From positions 13,612,353 through 13,676,352 of the forward strand of contig JAJEKV010000040.1 of NCBI GenBank assembly GCA_021234155.1: a DNA stretch of 64,000 bases. The letters are read 5' to 3'. Below, one piece after another: positions 34,918 to 45,926 of the stretch. A model generated the notes under the pieces. That model did not search any database and was not told the origin of the DNA. It saw nothing but the letters and a program-made list of their open reading frames with translations. The position numbers and the translations under genes were made by a program. Each line of letters begins with the position of its first letter. Position 1 is the stretch's first letter. This DNA is from Isoetes taiwanensis. Taxonomy: Eukaryota; Streptophyta; Lycopodiopsida; Isoetales; Isoetaceae.

Positions 34918-36596
34918 TTCCTTAAGGTCCTCTCTAGCTCCTAATGTTTCCCATTCATCAGTTAGATGCCTCCAAAGAGAGTGTGCAATGTTCTTGAATA
35001 TATGCATAGGATCCAGTAAATGCACGACTTCCAAGTCTGCCCAGTACTCTAATCGATAAAATATAGATAAACGTTTCATTCCAGGTGGGAGATTTGTATT
35101 GCTTTCTCCGGCATTGGCCAATCACGCCCACGTGCATGATGCTCTTCAGGCAAATATTTCTTGTGACCAAAGTATATTTGCTTCTTGAGATGTTTGGATC
35201 TATACGGTGTTAGGCTAGTTCCACATGAAGAACAACCACATGCTCCACTCGTTTGTAGACCTGTTGTGTTACAGATAACAAAAATTTTACTATGATTTTT
35301 GAACAATCCAAAGATTTCTAAACCATGCCATTTGTAAATAGAACTTACCGGATGCTACAGAAAAGCCTGGATAGTCATGAATAGTGAAACATAGCATACC
35401 ATGTAGCGTGAAATCATGTGGCTCTCTTGAAATGTCATACATATGAATCCCCTTCCATAACAATTCCAATTCCTCTACCAAAGGTTCCATATAGACATCC
35501 ATATTTTTAACTTGATATTTTCCTACAAAATGCATACACATTTATTGGTAAATAAATTTGAACGGCTTCAACAACTGCATCTTCTCCATTCCATTCAAGT
35601 CAAGTCATTTCAATTCATTTCATATTTATAAATAGCTACTGAGTAAAAAGTCAAATAAGTACCTGGAACAATCAACGTCAACATGATATGACCAGGTTTG
35701 GTAGCCATCCACGGTGGAATATTGTAGTTAACAACAGCTACTGGCCACACACTATGTTTTGATGACATAGATCCCCAGGGGCATATTCCATCTAGTCCTA
35801 GTCCAAGTCTAATGTTGCGAGACTCCAATTTAAATTGTGGCCACTTTTCTTCGATATTTTTCCATGACTCTCCATCTGCAGGCATCCTCATTTTCCCATC
35901 TGTACTGCGGTTCTTTGCATGATAGTCCATAAATGAGGCAAGGGATGGAGATCGAAACATATGACGTAAACGAGGAATGATAGGCATGTGTCGCAATGTT
36001 TTTCTTGCCACCTTCGACCTCCTGCCCTCCTCATAGCGTGGCTCATTGCACTTTGGACATGATTGATCTCCCGCATAATTGTTGCGAAATAATATGCAAT
36101 CATTGATGCACGCATGTATACAATTATATTCTAGGCCCAATGAACGAAACAACTCTCTTGCCTCTCTCCTTGACTTTGGAAGACAATGCCATTTGCCTAG
36201 TAAACTAAATCAATTTTTTCAAATGTCAGTAGTTATTAATAATTGTGTGCTTAAGAAAATGCAAGTTATAAAAGTTGTACACATATACCTGAAAAGCGCA
36301 GAGACACTGTTGTTGCTCCAACCAACTTTATGTTGAAGATTCAAAATTAGCAAACATGTGGCAAGACGAGACACGCGCGCATTTAGATACAATGGGGTTG
36401 TTGCCTCGTTATGTAGGAATTCTGCCTTATCCCTAAACCCATTGTCAACACCATTATAATCTTCTGTCTGTTCACCTATTGGAAAATAATTTATAATGGT
36501 CTCATGTATCACGTCCCCGCCAATGAAAGAACTGTTTGAATTCGATGGCTCTCCATGCAATGATTCATCATCGGTGGACTGAATATATAACATCAT
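34918..36596 (-). pseudogene. TNP2-type transposase of CACTA element B, N-terminal part
   Basis: Minus strand. An exon starting near 36581, after an ATTCAG acceptor, carries an acidic lead, then PLYLNARVSRLATCLLILNL and HKVGWSNNSVSALFRYM. After an intron come LGLEYNCIHACINDCILF, CPKCNEPRYEEG, RHMPIIPRLRHMFRSP, WKNIEEKWPQFKLESRNIRL, GLGLDGICPWGSMSS and PPWMATKPGHIMLTLIVPG (36150-35680). Further exons read KNMDVYMEPLVEELELLW, PHDFTLHGMLCFTIHDYPGF (35500-35360), GLQTSGACGCSSCG, then LDPMHIFKNIAHSLWRHL and GAREDLKE, where the LINE interrupts. This is the Transposase_21 (TNP2) family in the right order, with GT-AG introns (for example about 35346-35261). Coding sections are largely open, so this copy was much better preserved than element A before the insertions. 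Confidence 0.9.
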
Positions 36597-36802
36597 GAAA
36601 TATAGTTGCCATTTTTATGTTAGAGGTGCTATTATACAATAGAATGAAGATAAGAATGAGACCATAAAATCTTATAAAACACCCATGTACAACATTCATT
36701 CCATTGTAAGCAATATGAAAGCATATACGGAATAAGAAGCTCAACACACCACAAAATGTCGAAGGAAAATAAAGCCAACCTTAACATATCAGAGTCTACT
36801 AA

Positions 36803-38115
36803 TTACACATTTTTTCTGTCCTTATGAGGCCTTCCACAAGGAACCATAATAGGACCCCCATTTCTAAGACGTTGAACCCTCCGAGGAGTAGGCCTTCTCC
36901 AATTATAATGAATTAACAACTCGTCACCAGGCTTTAAACTACGTGTAGCACAAACAACAACATAGGTCCCAACTATGGGACCTTCCATGTATTGTGGAAG
37001 AGGTTCGGTGCAATCTACTTCAACGAATTCTGCATTAGGAAGCACACCATAAATGCCACATGAACTGTTAATTAATCCTGCAATGTTGCCATGTAATTGT
37101 GGCCTCCCATCAACATATATCCGGGCATCTCGAGACTTAATCCCAGCTTCTCTCAATGATGCTGCATTTGATGCAATCCCATATGTTGACATGCTTGGCA
37201 TCCATGAAGCTAATTCATGCCAGGTCCCCCAGTCATAAGCAGGACTCCCATAAGCCATCAATGTGACAGAATTATTTGTCTTGGGCACATTAACTGGTTC
37301 CATTATATATAAGCTTCTTCCTGCATCGGGTTTCAAAATGGATGGAGCTATCATGTACTTGCGGCCCCAATAATAAAACTCTTGTAACATTGGGGGCAAT
37401 TTTCCTTCTAAGCATCCGTGTATCTTACGATTATAAGGCATTATTTTTTCTAGCAAAGCTTCAGGCATTGACATAACAAGATCATTTTTAGTCTCATTAA
37501 CATGTTCCAAATCTAGAGTAGCAAATCGAGTTTTGAGTCGCATTGCTGCAGTGTTAGACCTAGTGCAAACACATGTACTTGATCTGAGGCTATGGCTCTG
37601 CAAAGCAAGGTCCTTCATACTAGAATTTTGTGCTCCCTCACTACATCTAGGTTCTTCATCAGCTAGCATAAAGTTCCGTGCACTATTTTTTCCTGACATA
37701 ATAAACTGCAAAGAATTGAAAAAATCAAATGCATGTGCCAACTAAACAAAAGTTGTTCTATACATCGGTCACTGTTTTTTATTCTATTGAGAAAGTATAT
37801 GTAGCATACCTCATTGGCTTCTTGCTCAAGCCGACATTCTTCGTCACTTTGTTGTGGCCTATTTTGCCACATGCCATATCTTGCCTCATGTTCTTGACGA
37901 ACATGATAAGAACGTGCAGCACTACCACGACATGTATTGCACCAACAACTTTCGCGACTGAGGTACAATGCCTCAATGGGATCATTTCTAGGTCTTTTTC
38001 TGTGTCTTCGTCGGGGCGATAAAAAGGACGAAGATGAAGAGGAAGATGAAGACGAGGATGCACGACCTGGTAAATCATTTCCGCTACTAGTGTTGGTGGT
38101 GCCACTATCATTCAT
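36803..38115 (-). CDS. SET-domain protein encoded by CACTA element B (two exons)
   Basis: Exon 1 is 38115-37810 (102 codons, ATG start) and exon 2 is 37705-36803. A GT donor at 37809-37808 and a TTTGCAG acceptor at 37712-37706 join them in frame, giving about 402 residues. Order: Ser-rich stretch (~20-35), basic RRRHRKRPR (~38-46), CWCNTCRGSAARSYH (C-x-C-x2-C with a following His, ~57-75), a linker, then a SET-like core. The core has IYVDGRPQLHGN, IAGLINSSC, PNAEFVEV and ATRSLKPGDELLIHYNW. Typical SET domains have GN..RFINHSC and GEEL..DY; here NHS is NSS while the late Tyr is kept. SET domains transfer methyl groups to protein lysines; activity is not proven. The gene lies just upstream of TNP2 on the same strand. 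Confidence 0.75.
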
Positions 38116-38580
38116 AGTGAGAAAACAACTGTGAAAATGCCAACAAAAGTATAAACATGATAAGAAGGTGCAATATGCTAATATAGACCTAGTAACATGG
38201 AAAATGAATGAATGCCAACATGCAACAAGGAATTGAAGATTTAACAAATTAAACTCTAGCAATGTTCTTAACTTTAAATTAAAAAAACTTAGGATATCCA
38301 ATGGTTCAAACCAGCCCAAACCTATATTTTACATTTTTCTATTTAGGGTTTAGGGTCTTTTTTTAAAGGCTTAATGGTTTTTCTAGACTATTGAAGGTTT
38401 AGGGTTTTTTTTAAGGGTTTAATGGTTTTTCTAGACTATTGAAAGAATACCGGATGTCACAAAAACGAATTCACCGACCAGGCTTGATGGGAGGAATCGA
38501 TCGAATCAAAGAACCCACCGAAAATGATAAGAATGCCAAGATTAGAAATCAACCTGGCGCCAAATTTCGATCAGTATCAG
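38116..38580. promoter_or_regulatory. Intergenic region between divergent SET and TNPA-like genes
   Basis: The two element-B genes point away from each other here. A ~49-bp segment is tandemly duplicated at 38348-38444 (GGTTTAGGGT.TTTTTTTAA, then TTAATGGTTTTTCTAGACTA). Each copy starts with a plant telo-box-like TTTAGGGTTT. Telo-box motifs are known in plant promoters, but a promoter function here is only inferred from position. Confidence 0.35.
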
Positions 38581-40740
38581 AATCGGCCTCTCCAGAATCA
38601 GCGTCTCTCCTCTTGTGCTGTGTCGGCCATCTAGCGCTCGCTCTCCACCAAGTTCCTCCAATCCAGTAAGATTCTATGGCACCTACACTACGATTAATTG
38701 TGGAAAAGTTTCCATTTAAAGCTTTGGTTATATTGTCTCAGTGGCTGGTGGACAAGACAAAGGTAAGGGCAAAGCCCATGCTTCTGGCAATCGGGCAGGG
38801 GCAGAAAATGACGACCATGCTAGAGAGGAAAGAATGGCCACCATTTTTGGTAATATGCCTAGTGAAAATGGAGAAACGTGTAAGGAGAAGTCTTGAAATC
38901 AGGCAAAGGGAACCTGGAAATAACGAAGAACAACAAGAAAGAGACATCTCAGTTGACAGATAAGATTCTTTATATTTGTTAATGTTTCGATTTACTGCTG
39001 CTGTTACAAAGAAAAAAGGCCAAAGCCAGAATGTCCAGGTGTGAATCCTTGCCTTTCTTTATCAAACAGTCCATACTTTAATCTCTAAATGATGTGTTAT
39101 ATTTGATTGGTGGTCTTATGTGGCTGTCCATTTGAAGTACAGTAGGATAAAATTTCTGGTGGATGCTTATTGTAATTATGATGCTCACAGTCTGTTTTGT
39201 TGAAGGCGAAGGCTTTGGTGTTGAATCGCTTTTCCCTTTTGTCTAGATTCTTGAGGTTTCTTTTTTTCATAAATCAACATTTTTTTCCAACTATTGTTTG
39301 CTTGCAGAGGGCTGTCTGTTGGTGCTGCAGTGCAGTGTAAATATTTGCATGGGGCTGTAGAATATGGTGTTGGACTGTTTTCAGAATAGGGTGCTGGGCA
39401 AAGCGACTGTTAATCTTTGATTCTACATCACAGGGAATAGTGCTTACAGCAGCTTGGCAGCTCATTAAGGCCTGATCTATTGTTCCTTCAGATTCTTCAG
39501 ATTTTTGTAAACAAAGCCTCCAGATTCTTCCTTTTCTGTAAACAGTCCCATGCAAATTCTCCTGTATTGAATTCTCCTGTATTGTTAAAACTTTAGAATC
39601 AGAGTCGTATGCTTTGGAATAGTGTGTTAGATTGTGGCAATAACATGGCTGGACTGTTTTTGCATGGTTTTTTTTTTGTACTTACATTGCTTGTATATTC
39701 GTTAATCTTTCTTGTCATCTTATAGCTTGAAACTCCTAAAAGCACGAAGGAGGAGCAGCATTTCAGAAGGTATGTCAGGGGCAGGAGAGTCGTCAAGACA
39801 AGGCAGGAAGCGTGCAAATAAGAAGAAAGTTCCATGCGTCCTCAAAAGACACGTTGTTTTGAGCGGTTCATCCTCAGAGGAGGAAAGCGACTCTGATTCT
39901 AAGTCTGCTCATTCTTTTGATGAGGGCGAGAATCAAATCAAGCACGATCAAGATTATCCGGAGGAGATCAATCTGTCATATAACATCCAATTTAAGAAAC
40001 TATCCAAGTCTGAGGTAATTGCATTTCTTTTTGTCCTTTTTTAAGGTATTCTCTATTTTGAACTATTTGATGATTAATATATTGATAGAATTAATGCTCG
40101 GAATACTTTAATGTTTTTAAATAGGTGTATTATTACACAAAGGCATGCCATTTCTCGATGATGCTGGAAAAGAATTCATCGAACAAGCCACAAATGCAAT
40201 GAAGGCATATTGTCACGAGGTTGATAAAACTTGGAGGCAAGTGAAATCACGCCATCGAGAAAGAGCTCTAAGGTACATTATCGATAACTTTGGACAAGGT
40301 TTAAATGAATTTGAGCTCTACAAGTTGCTAGCTAAGAGGTGGAGACATTACAGGTAATTATTTTTACAATGCTTAGCTTTTGTTTTTTCAGATAATTATA
40401 TTCTTTAGCTTAAGTATTTAACATCACGGTTAGTACAGGGACAACTTGCGGCGCAAGGTGCGAGCTGGTAAGGATTGTTGTCCCTTGAAAGTGAGCAAAG
40501 AGGTATGGGAAAGGTTCGTCGAACAATGCAATCGCGTCTATCAAAAGCAAAGAGATGCAGCTGCAAAGCGTGTTACGAGGCAACGCACAGGATCTGGCGG
40601 GGACATGTCTATCAGATCCAAGTTTGTAAGTCCATTTCCTTTTTTCTTGAATCAAATAGAAATAGTTTCTAGCCCCAGCACATTGAATGATGATCTGCAA
40701 TGGCAAATTGGTGAAAAATTCCTCATGAAGGCAGCTTGAC
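38581..40740 (+). pseudogene. TNPA-like (Transposase_24-type) gene of CACTA element B
   Basis: A spliced plus-strand gene can be traced. A 5' exon ends near 38666 (CCAG then GTAAGATT). An exon near 38742-38890 reads GQDKGKGKAHASGNRAGAEN. An exon after a CTTATAG acceptor at 39724 has GESSRQGRKRANKKK and an acidic Ser stretch. Exon 40124-40353 has EVDKTWRQVKSRHRERALRY and LYKLLAKRWRHYR. Exon 40439-40625 has DNLRRKVRAGKDCCPLKVSK and EVWERFVEQCNRVYQKQR, then TGSGG. The W..FV..C..-K, basic, SGG pattern fits the plant CACTA second protein, thought to bind subterminal repeats. The stop at 38887 in the second exon's frame and lack of a proper 3' end suggest decay or mis-traced exons. Confidence 0.55.
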
Positions 40741-41355
40741 CTTTTGCTCTAAGCAAGCCCATCTCTGCAAATTACAACTGTCTTGCCTTTATGCAATCTT
40801 TTGTAGACCATCCACTGCAATGAATAATAACAGAGATTGAATCCCTTTGTGTTCCTCACTACTTGCCAGTGCCCACTGCAATGGCAAGAACCACAGCGAT
40901 TCACTATGCAGATGCATACCTGATAAGGGTTTCCTTGTATTCTCTAACTTCGCTTTGCTGTGACACTGAAGATTCAATGAAAATGGCCCTAACTTTCATA
41001 ATGTAAACAAGTTTCTTGTAATCCCTATGGAATCATATTTCATGCACATCGGCTCCTCAACCAACGCTAAGTTATTTGAACCTCTTTTACTGCAGCAGCC
41101 TATTTAGCATTTTTTCTGAAGCTTTTTCCGCAATATTTTTCAAATGCAATTTCTATGGTGAAATTTTATTCACCGGCATCCATATTTAATCAAGGACACA
41201 AACACATTATAATATAGTTGCATGATGCAATACCACAACTTAACCTTTGCAAACGAGAACGTGGCGTATCCTTGTAGATAAAACAAATCTATTAAAAGAG
41301 AGGTTTGTAAAAAAATGCCCTCCAATGCATCCTTAGAAGTATTTGAAACACAATA
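40741..41355. other. Unassigned DNA between CACTA element B and the chromovirus
   Basis: No ORF or repeat is recognised. The right terminus of element B should lie here or further right, but no CACTA terminal repeat was seen. The right part abuts the broken chromodomain end of the retrotransposon and does not resemble the LTR-like sequence at 45927-46250. Confidence 0.35.
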
Positions 41356-42623
41356 GCTACAAAAAAAACCTCGAACCCCTCATGATCATCAATTTCTACT
41401 AACAGTGGCAGCAAAGGAATGCAACCCGAGAAAGTATTGACTGTGTAGGGCTCCAATAAAGAAACATGAAATACTGGATGGAGCTGAACAGCTGGAGGGA
41501 GCTCGAGCCGGAATGCCATAATGCTGATCTGAGTCATGATCCGGTAAGGATCAAGGCGATGATAGTCAAGCTTGTTGCAGGGACATGAGGTAGGGATGTC
41601 CCTACGAAGAAGCCAGACAAGGTCACCAATGTGAAATTTTGGAGCTTCCTGCCGATGCAAATCAGCATAATGTCGATAGCATTCCTGTGCTCGGTGAAGA
41701 TGATGTTGAAGATCTGGTTGCAGAGCCTGGAGTTTCTCAAGTCGATATTCGGCACTAGGATTGACCGAGTCACCGCCAGCGACACTAAGGAGCCAACGAG
41801 GATGCTGACCAGAGTTCAGAAAGAATGGAGTCTGGCCAGTGGAAGCATGTACTAAGTTATTATAGGCAAACTCAACTAGTGGAAGATAATCGACCCAATC
41901 ATCCCGCTGATAACCGATAAAGCACCTTAAATATTGCTCCAGAGTCTGATTAGTGCGCTCTGCCTGCCCATTACTTTCTGGATGATGACCAGATGTCAGT
42001 GAGTGATTGATATGCAATAACTCCAAAAGCCGCTTCCAAAAACCTGCCACAAATTGCGGTCCACGATTGCTGACGATAGTATCAGGCAAGCTATGAAGTC
42101 TGACTACTTCACGAAGAAGAAGCTCCGCTGCTCCCGCATTGGTGATGGTGATATTGCAGGGAATAAAACGAGTCATCTTAGAGAACAATCAACAACAACC
42201 ATGATGGCATCATAATCCCTAGAAACTGGCAGCTCTAGAATAAAGTCTATGGAATGCCCTTCCAAGGTCTATATCTGGTACCGGTAGTGGCTGAAGAAGG
42301 CCATGAGAAAGATGCCTTGAAACCTTTGCTCGACAGCAGATGTCACAAGATCGAATAAAAGCTTCGACAGAGCGACGAAGCCTAGGCCACCAATACTCTC
42401 GACTAATAAGTTCAAGAGTCTTGGCTACTCCAAAGTGTCCGGCCATAGGTGAATCATGGCAAGCCTAGAGAACCCGAAGCCTAGAAGCACGATCTGGCAC
42501 ATACAGAAGCCCACCATGGAACAGGAGTCCATCTCGAACCTCAAAACGATCATAATCTGATCGTATTTGCTGAGAAGATGATGCAGAGCCAAGGTGTGAG
42601 AATACATCTTGAGCCAGGGTGAA
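41356..42623 (-). pseudogene. Chromovirus integrase with partial chromodomain
   Basis: Minus strand. The zinc-binding part reads GHFGVAKTLELISREYWWPR and RSCDICCRAK (42440-42310). The core includes ITNAGAAELLLREVV, IVSNRGPQFVAGFWKR and HHPESNGQAERTNQTLE (42150-41930). The spacing between N and E is 35 residues, the DD35E arrangement, but the second catalytic Asp (usually SDRGPQF) is Asn. The C-terminal part has FHIGDLVWLLRRDI and the GPY-type module read as LDPYRI, then HPVFHVSLLEPY. EIDDHEGFEV then begins a chromodomain and homology stops. In chromoviruses the chromodomain directs integration to marked chromatin; here it is lost. A frame break lies near 42190-42220. Confidence 0.85.
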
Positions 42624-42631
42624 AGCATGCT

Positions 42632-42923
42632 AGGGTGTACCATCTAAAGTACTTTTTAGGGAGTGCAAAACTACCCAGAAAAGTACCCAGCACTAGGTAC
42701 TGGGAACTTGCATAAATGTTGCAATAAATAATAAGTTTGAGAGTTAATCCATTTATATTAGTCTCTAATAGTATTGTTATCCTCTAATACTATAGATTGA
42801 CATGTTATTGACCTTCAATTCAAAAATTTTCGATTGATTTTAATGGAAAGAAAAAACAGAAAGTACCAGTTTTAAAAGTACCCAGTGTAGGTACTTTTGA
42901 GGGTTCCAAAAGTGGTACACCAT
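42632..42923. mobile_element. 292-bp MITE inserted in chromovirus pol (hAT-like)
   Basis: The element starts AGGGTGTACCA and ends TGGTACACCAT, giving 11-bp terminal inverted repeats with one mismatch. Inner parts (AAAGTAC.TTT, GTACCCAG, CTAGGTACT) are also partly inverted. It is flanked by an 8-bp direct repeat, AGCATGCT, at 42624-42631 and 42924-42931. An 8-bp duplication is characteristic of hAT transposons, so a hAT-type transposase probably mobilised it. It has no coding capacity. Removing it in thought reconnects the RNase H and integrase parts of pol. Confidence 0.9.
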
Positions 42924-44335
42924 AGCATGCTTTTACCCGCCAGTGGATCGGAGGGCGGAGATGCTCGAACAGAGTCCAACAAGGCCATATCATGAGGCCT
43001 CTCGAACAAAGTGAGGGCCATAAACTGGAGCCGATCAGGCCCTAGAATAACATGCGATTGCTGATCAAATGCAGGATCACCTAGCTTGGGCTCAAGATAG
43101 GAGCGACGAGACAAGGCATCAAGCTTCTCTTGGAGGGATCCAGGATGGTACTTGATCACAAAATCAATATGGAATAATACTTGGGTATGCCACTGGGCCT
43201 GGCGACATTTGAGCACTCAAGCAGACTGAAAATATTCTAGATTTCGATGATCTGTATAGATTGTGACCTTATAAGGAGATCCCTCTAGGAAACATCTCCA
43301 CTCCTCGAAAGAATCCACTATCACCAACAACTCTTTGTCATAAATGGGATATTTGATTTCAACAGCCTGAAACTTCCGTGAGTGATAGGCGATTGGATGC
43401 AATTTATGGTCATCCCCCTCCTGTGACAGGATCCCCTCCAAAAGCAAAATCGAAAGCATTTGCTTCGATAACATATGGGCGCAAAGGATCTGCATGAGCA
43501 CGAACTGGCGTCGTGGTGAAAGCATACTTTAGAGTAACGAAAGCAGATTCTGCTTCCACACTCCATTCAAATGGCACGTCCTTAACCATGAGGTGTATCA
43601 AAGAAAGGGCAAGCTCCGAATAATCCCCAATAAAACGCCGATAGAAATTGGCAAACCCAAGAAAACGCTGAACACCTCGAACGGATGAAGGTGTTTGCTG
43701 CTCCAGGACAGTGCTGACTTTTTCGGGATCCATAGAAACTCCATGTGGAGAGATATGATAGCCAAAAAACTCCACATTATCCTGTTCGAACTGACACTTC
43801 TCAAGTTTGACATATAATCCATGTTCACGAAGCTTCTGAAGGACCTGTCGAACATGCCTCTCATGTTCTTCGAGAGTCTTAGAATAAATAAGAATATCAT
43901 CCAAATAGATGATAACAAAAATGTCTAAGAACTCTCAAAAGACATCACTGGCCATATGCTGGAATACTGCTGGAGCATTGGTAAGTCCAAACGGCATAAT
44001 TGTGTACTCAAAATGGCCATAATCCTGCAAAACATTCAACTCAGCTGGAGATAGACCATATATATCAGACCAGATGGTGGCATTGTTTCGGGCTGCAAAT
44101 CAATAGGACAATCATATGGATGATGCTCTGGGAACTTGCTGGCCTTGACTTTGTTAAAAACATCAGAGAAATCGCCATATTTATCTGGAAGCATTGGAGT
44201 AGACTTCACTGGTGCCGAGCTAGCCGATGTGTGAACCTGGATTGCAAATACTGAATTTGGATCTTGCCTTCCAGATTTAATTCCAGATTTAACGAACTCG
44301 CAACAAGGAATCTTCGGGATACGAAACTGAGGGCA
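42924..44335 (-). pseudogene. pol: Chromovirus reverse transcriptase and RNase H, broken
   Basis: Minus strand. The lead reads [40 protein letters not shown] and [11 protein letters not shown] (44240-44040). It then jumps to [20 protein letters not shown], so roughly 90 residues of the RT fingers, including the first catalytic Asp, are deleted. The YLDDILIYS catalytic box lies near 43900, followed by KCQFEQDNVEFFGYHIS, RFLGFANFYRRFI and the RNase H TDHRNLEYFQSA. A TAG stop there replaces the usual Lys, and CRQAQWHTQVLFHIDFVIKY then LDALSRRSYLEPK continue. RT copies element RNA into cDNA; this copy cannot. Confidence 0.85.
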
Positions 44336-44339
44336 TGAA

Positions 44340-44600
44340 GAAGCCTCTACAGAAGCAAGAGCATGAGCAGGAGCAGGACTAGGAGCAGGAGCAACTGGAA
44401 CAGGAACTGGAGCAGGGACTGGAGCAAGAACTGGAGCTGGAGCAGAAGCAGGAACTGGAATTGGAGCTGGAGCAGGAGCTGGAGCTGGGACATCATCGAG
44501 AATATGGTCAGAATCTGGGGCATGAACTGGAGCAGAAGCAAGAGTTGAATCATAACATGGAGCAGAAATAGGAACAGCAAGGGCAAAATCAGGGGCCCAC
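44340..44600. repeat. Pro/Ala/Val-coding GGAGCAGGAGCT minisatellite in pol linker
   Basis: Short units of GGAGCAGGAACT/GGAGCTGGAGCA type repeat about twenty times. On the minus strand they encode alternating Pro-Ala/Pro-Val between protease and reverse transcriptase of the chromovirus. The expansion is probably slippage within a natural linker. Confidence 0.75.
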
Positions 44601-44660
44601 GATACTTTACGAATCGAAGTCGATGTTGGTATAGAGACCTAAACTGCAGATGAACTGGAA

Positions 44661-45056
44661 CTAGATAGAACCAACAAATTGAAATGATCTAGTATGCCAA
44701 TCAATCTGTGGGTTATGTAGCTCGAGCCAGGGCAGACCTAAGACTATTGGTGCATGTGGGCTAGTGATGAGATTGAAGGAAATACTACAAGAAACTCCCT
44801 CGAACAAAACCTGAAGAGGCGCAGTACATTCTGTGACTGCAGCTGAGGAGATCTCCCGTCCATCAATCACTTTGACAGAACCGGGATGCTCAAACTTGCT
44901 TCTAGGGATGGCGTGCTTACTAGCGAATGCACTATCCATAAAGCAAGCATTCGCACCACAATCAAGTTGTGCCAAGGCTTCCAATCTTCCAACCTCTGAT
45001 TTCAATGATATAGAGATGAAAAATGCCTTGCTGACCTTATCCGATAGAATACACAT
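44661..45056 (-). pseudogene. Chromovirus aspartic protease region
   Basis: The minus-strand frame has ALAQLDCGANACFMD (near 44975-44930), where most Ty3/gypsy proteases read D-S/T-G-A. Cys in this place is seen in sushi-like relatives, so it may be natural here. Downstream come VKVIDGREISSAAVTECTAP and APIVLGLPWLELHNPQIDW, the end of the protease fold with its GLPWL motif. It would cleave the Gag-Pol polyprotein. The following 44600-44340 stretch is a low-complexity linker of PAPAPVPAPV type. Confidence 0.8.
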
Positions 45057-45895
45057 GTCAAGAAGTGTGGAAGGAGTCTGAGATGCTTCTCAGCGGCAGA
45101 TAAAGGTCCTTGAACTGCCCGATCAATCTGCATAGGCTCAGGTCCGGACCTGCTGGATTCTACAGATGCGATGGGGGAAGGCGTAGCTACAGGCGCTTGT
45201 GTGATTGGAAAGACCTGACTACGTCTCTCTTGCCTATGTTCAAAGAGGTGATTATCACATCGAACTACAAATCTGATGGCTTCTTCCAAGGTCTGAGGGT
45301 CCTCTATAGACAACATCATATCTTTGACATCCTCACGTAACCCCCTTCGGAAATATTCTCGAAGTGCAACATCATCTCAGGCAGCATCTATCGCAATTTG
45401 ACGAAATTCTGATGCATATACTGAAGCTAGACGAGAGCCTTGCCTTAGATTGCAAAGTTTTGTGACTGTTGTGTGATGACAATTGGTGTCTCCAAAGCAT
45501 GCCTCGAGCGCTACAGTGAAAGCAGTAAAATCTTGCAACTCTGGGGCACCTTTCTCCAATAAAGGAGCAAACCAACTTAGAGCTGGCCCTATGAGGAGAG
45601 AACCAATCAGTTCAACTTGTTCCTGGGCCGTGGGATATCTATGAGGGTGGAGCTGGATCACAAGCTTGATCTGATTCAAAAAACCACGAAGCTTGGACCA
45701 AGTGCCGTCAAGCTTCTCTGGCAGGCTGATCTTAGGCTCTGATAGCCTCAATCCAGAGCTAGAAGCAGTCTCATGTGAAGCAACACGTTCCTTAAGCTCT
45801 TTATTATCCAACTGCAACTGCTGGCATACTTGAACAAGCTGCTGGACCTGCTGTAATAAAGTCAAAACCTCCTCCATAGATATAAAATCATGCAA
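45002..45895 (-). pseudogene. gag: Chromovirus gag
   Basis: Minus-strand frame starting at 45895 with a Gln/Leu-rich coiled-coil-like lead (residues ~8-45). The retrotransposon Gag region follows: LPEKLDGTWSKLRGFLNQ, GSLLIGPALSWFAPLLE, FTVALEACFGD and LRQGSRLASVYASEFRQIA. A TGA at about 45377 stands where related proteins have Trp (IAIDAA-stop-DDVAL), and the same frame continues to 45002. The usual zinc knuckle before protease is not visible; sequence passes from PLSAAEKHLR to an unrelated run, so that piece seems lost. Gag would package the element RNA into virus-like particles. Confidence 0.8.
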
Positions 45896-45926
45896 GAACC
45901 GATAAGGGATTCTGGTTCAAACTGTC

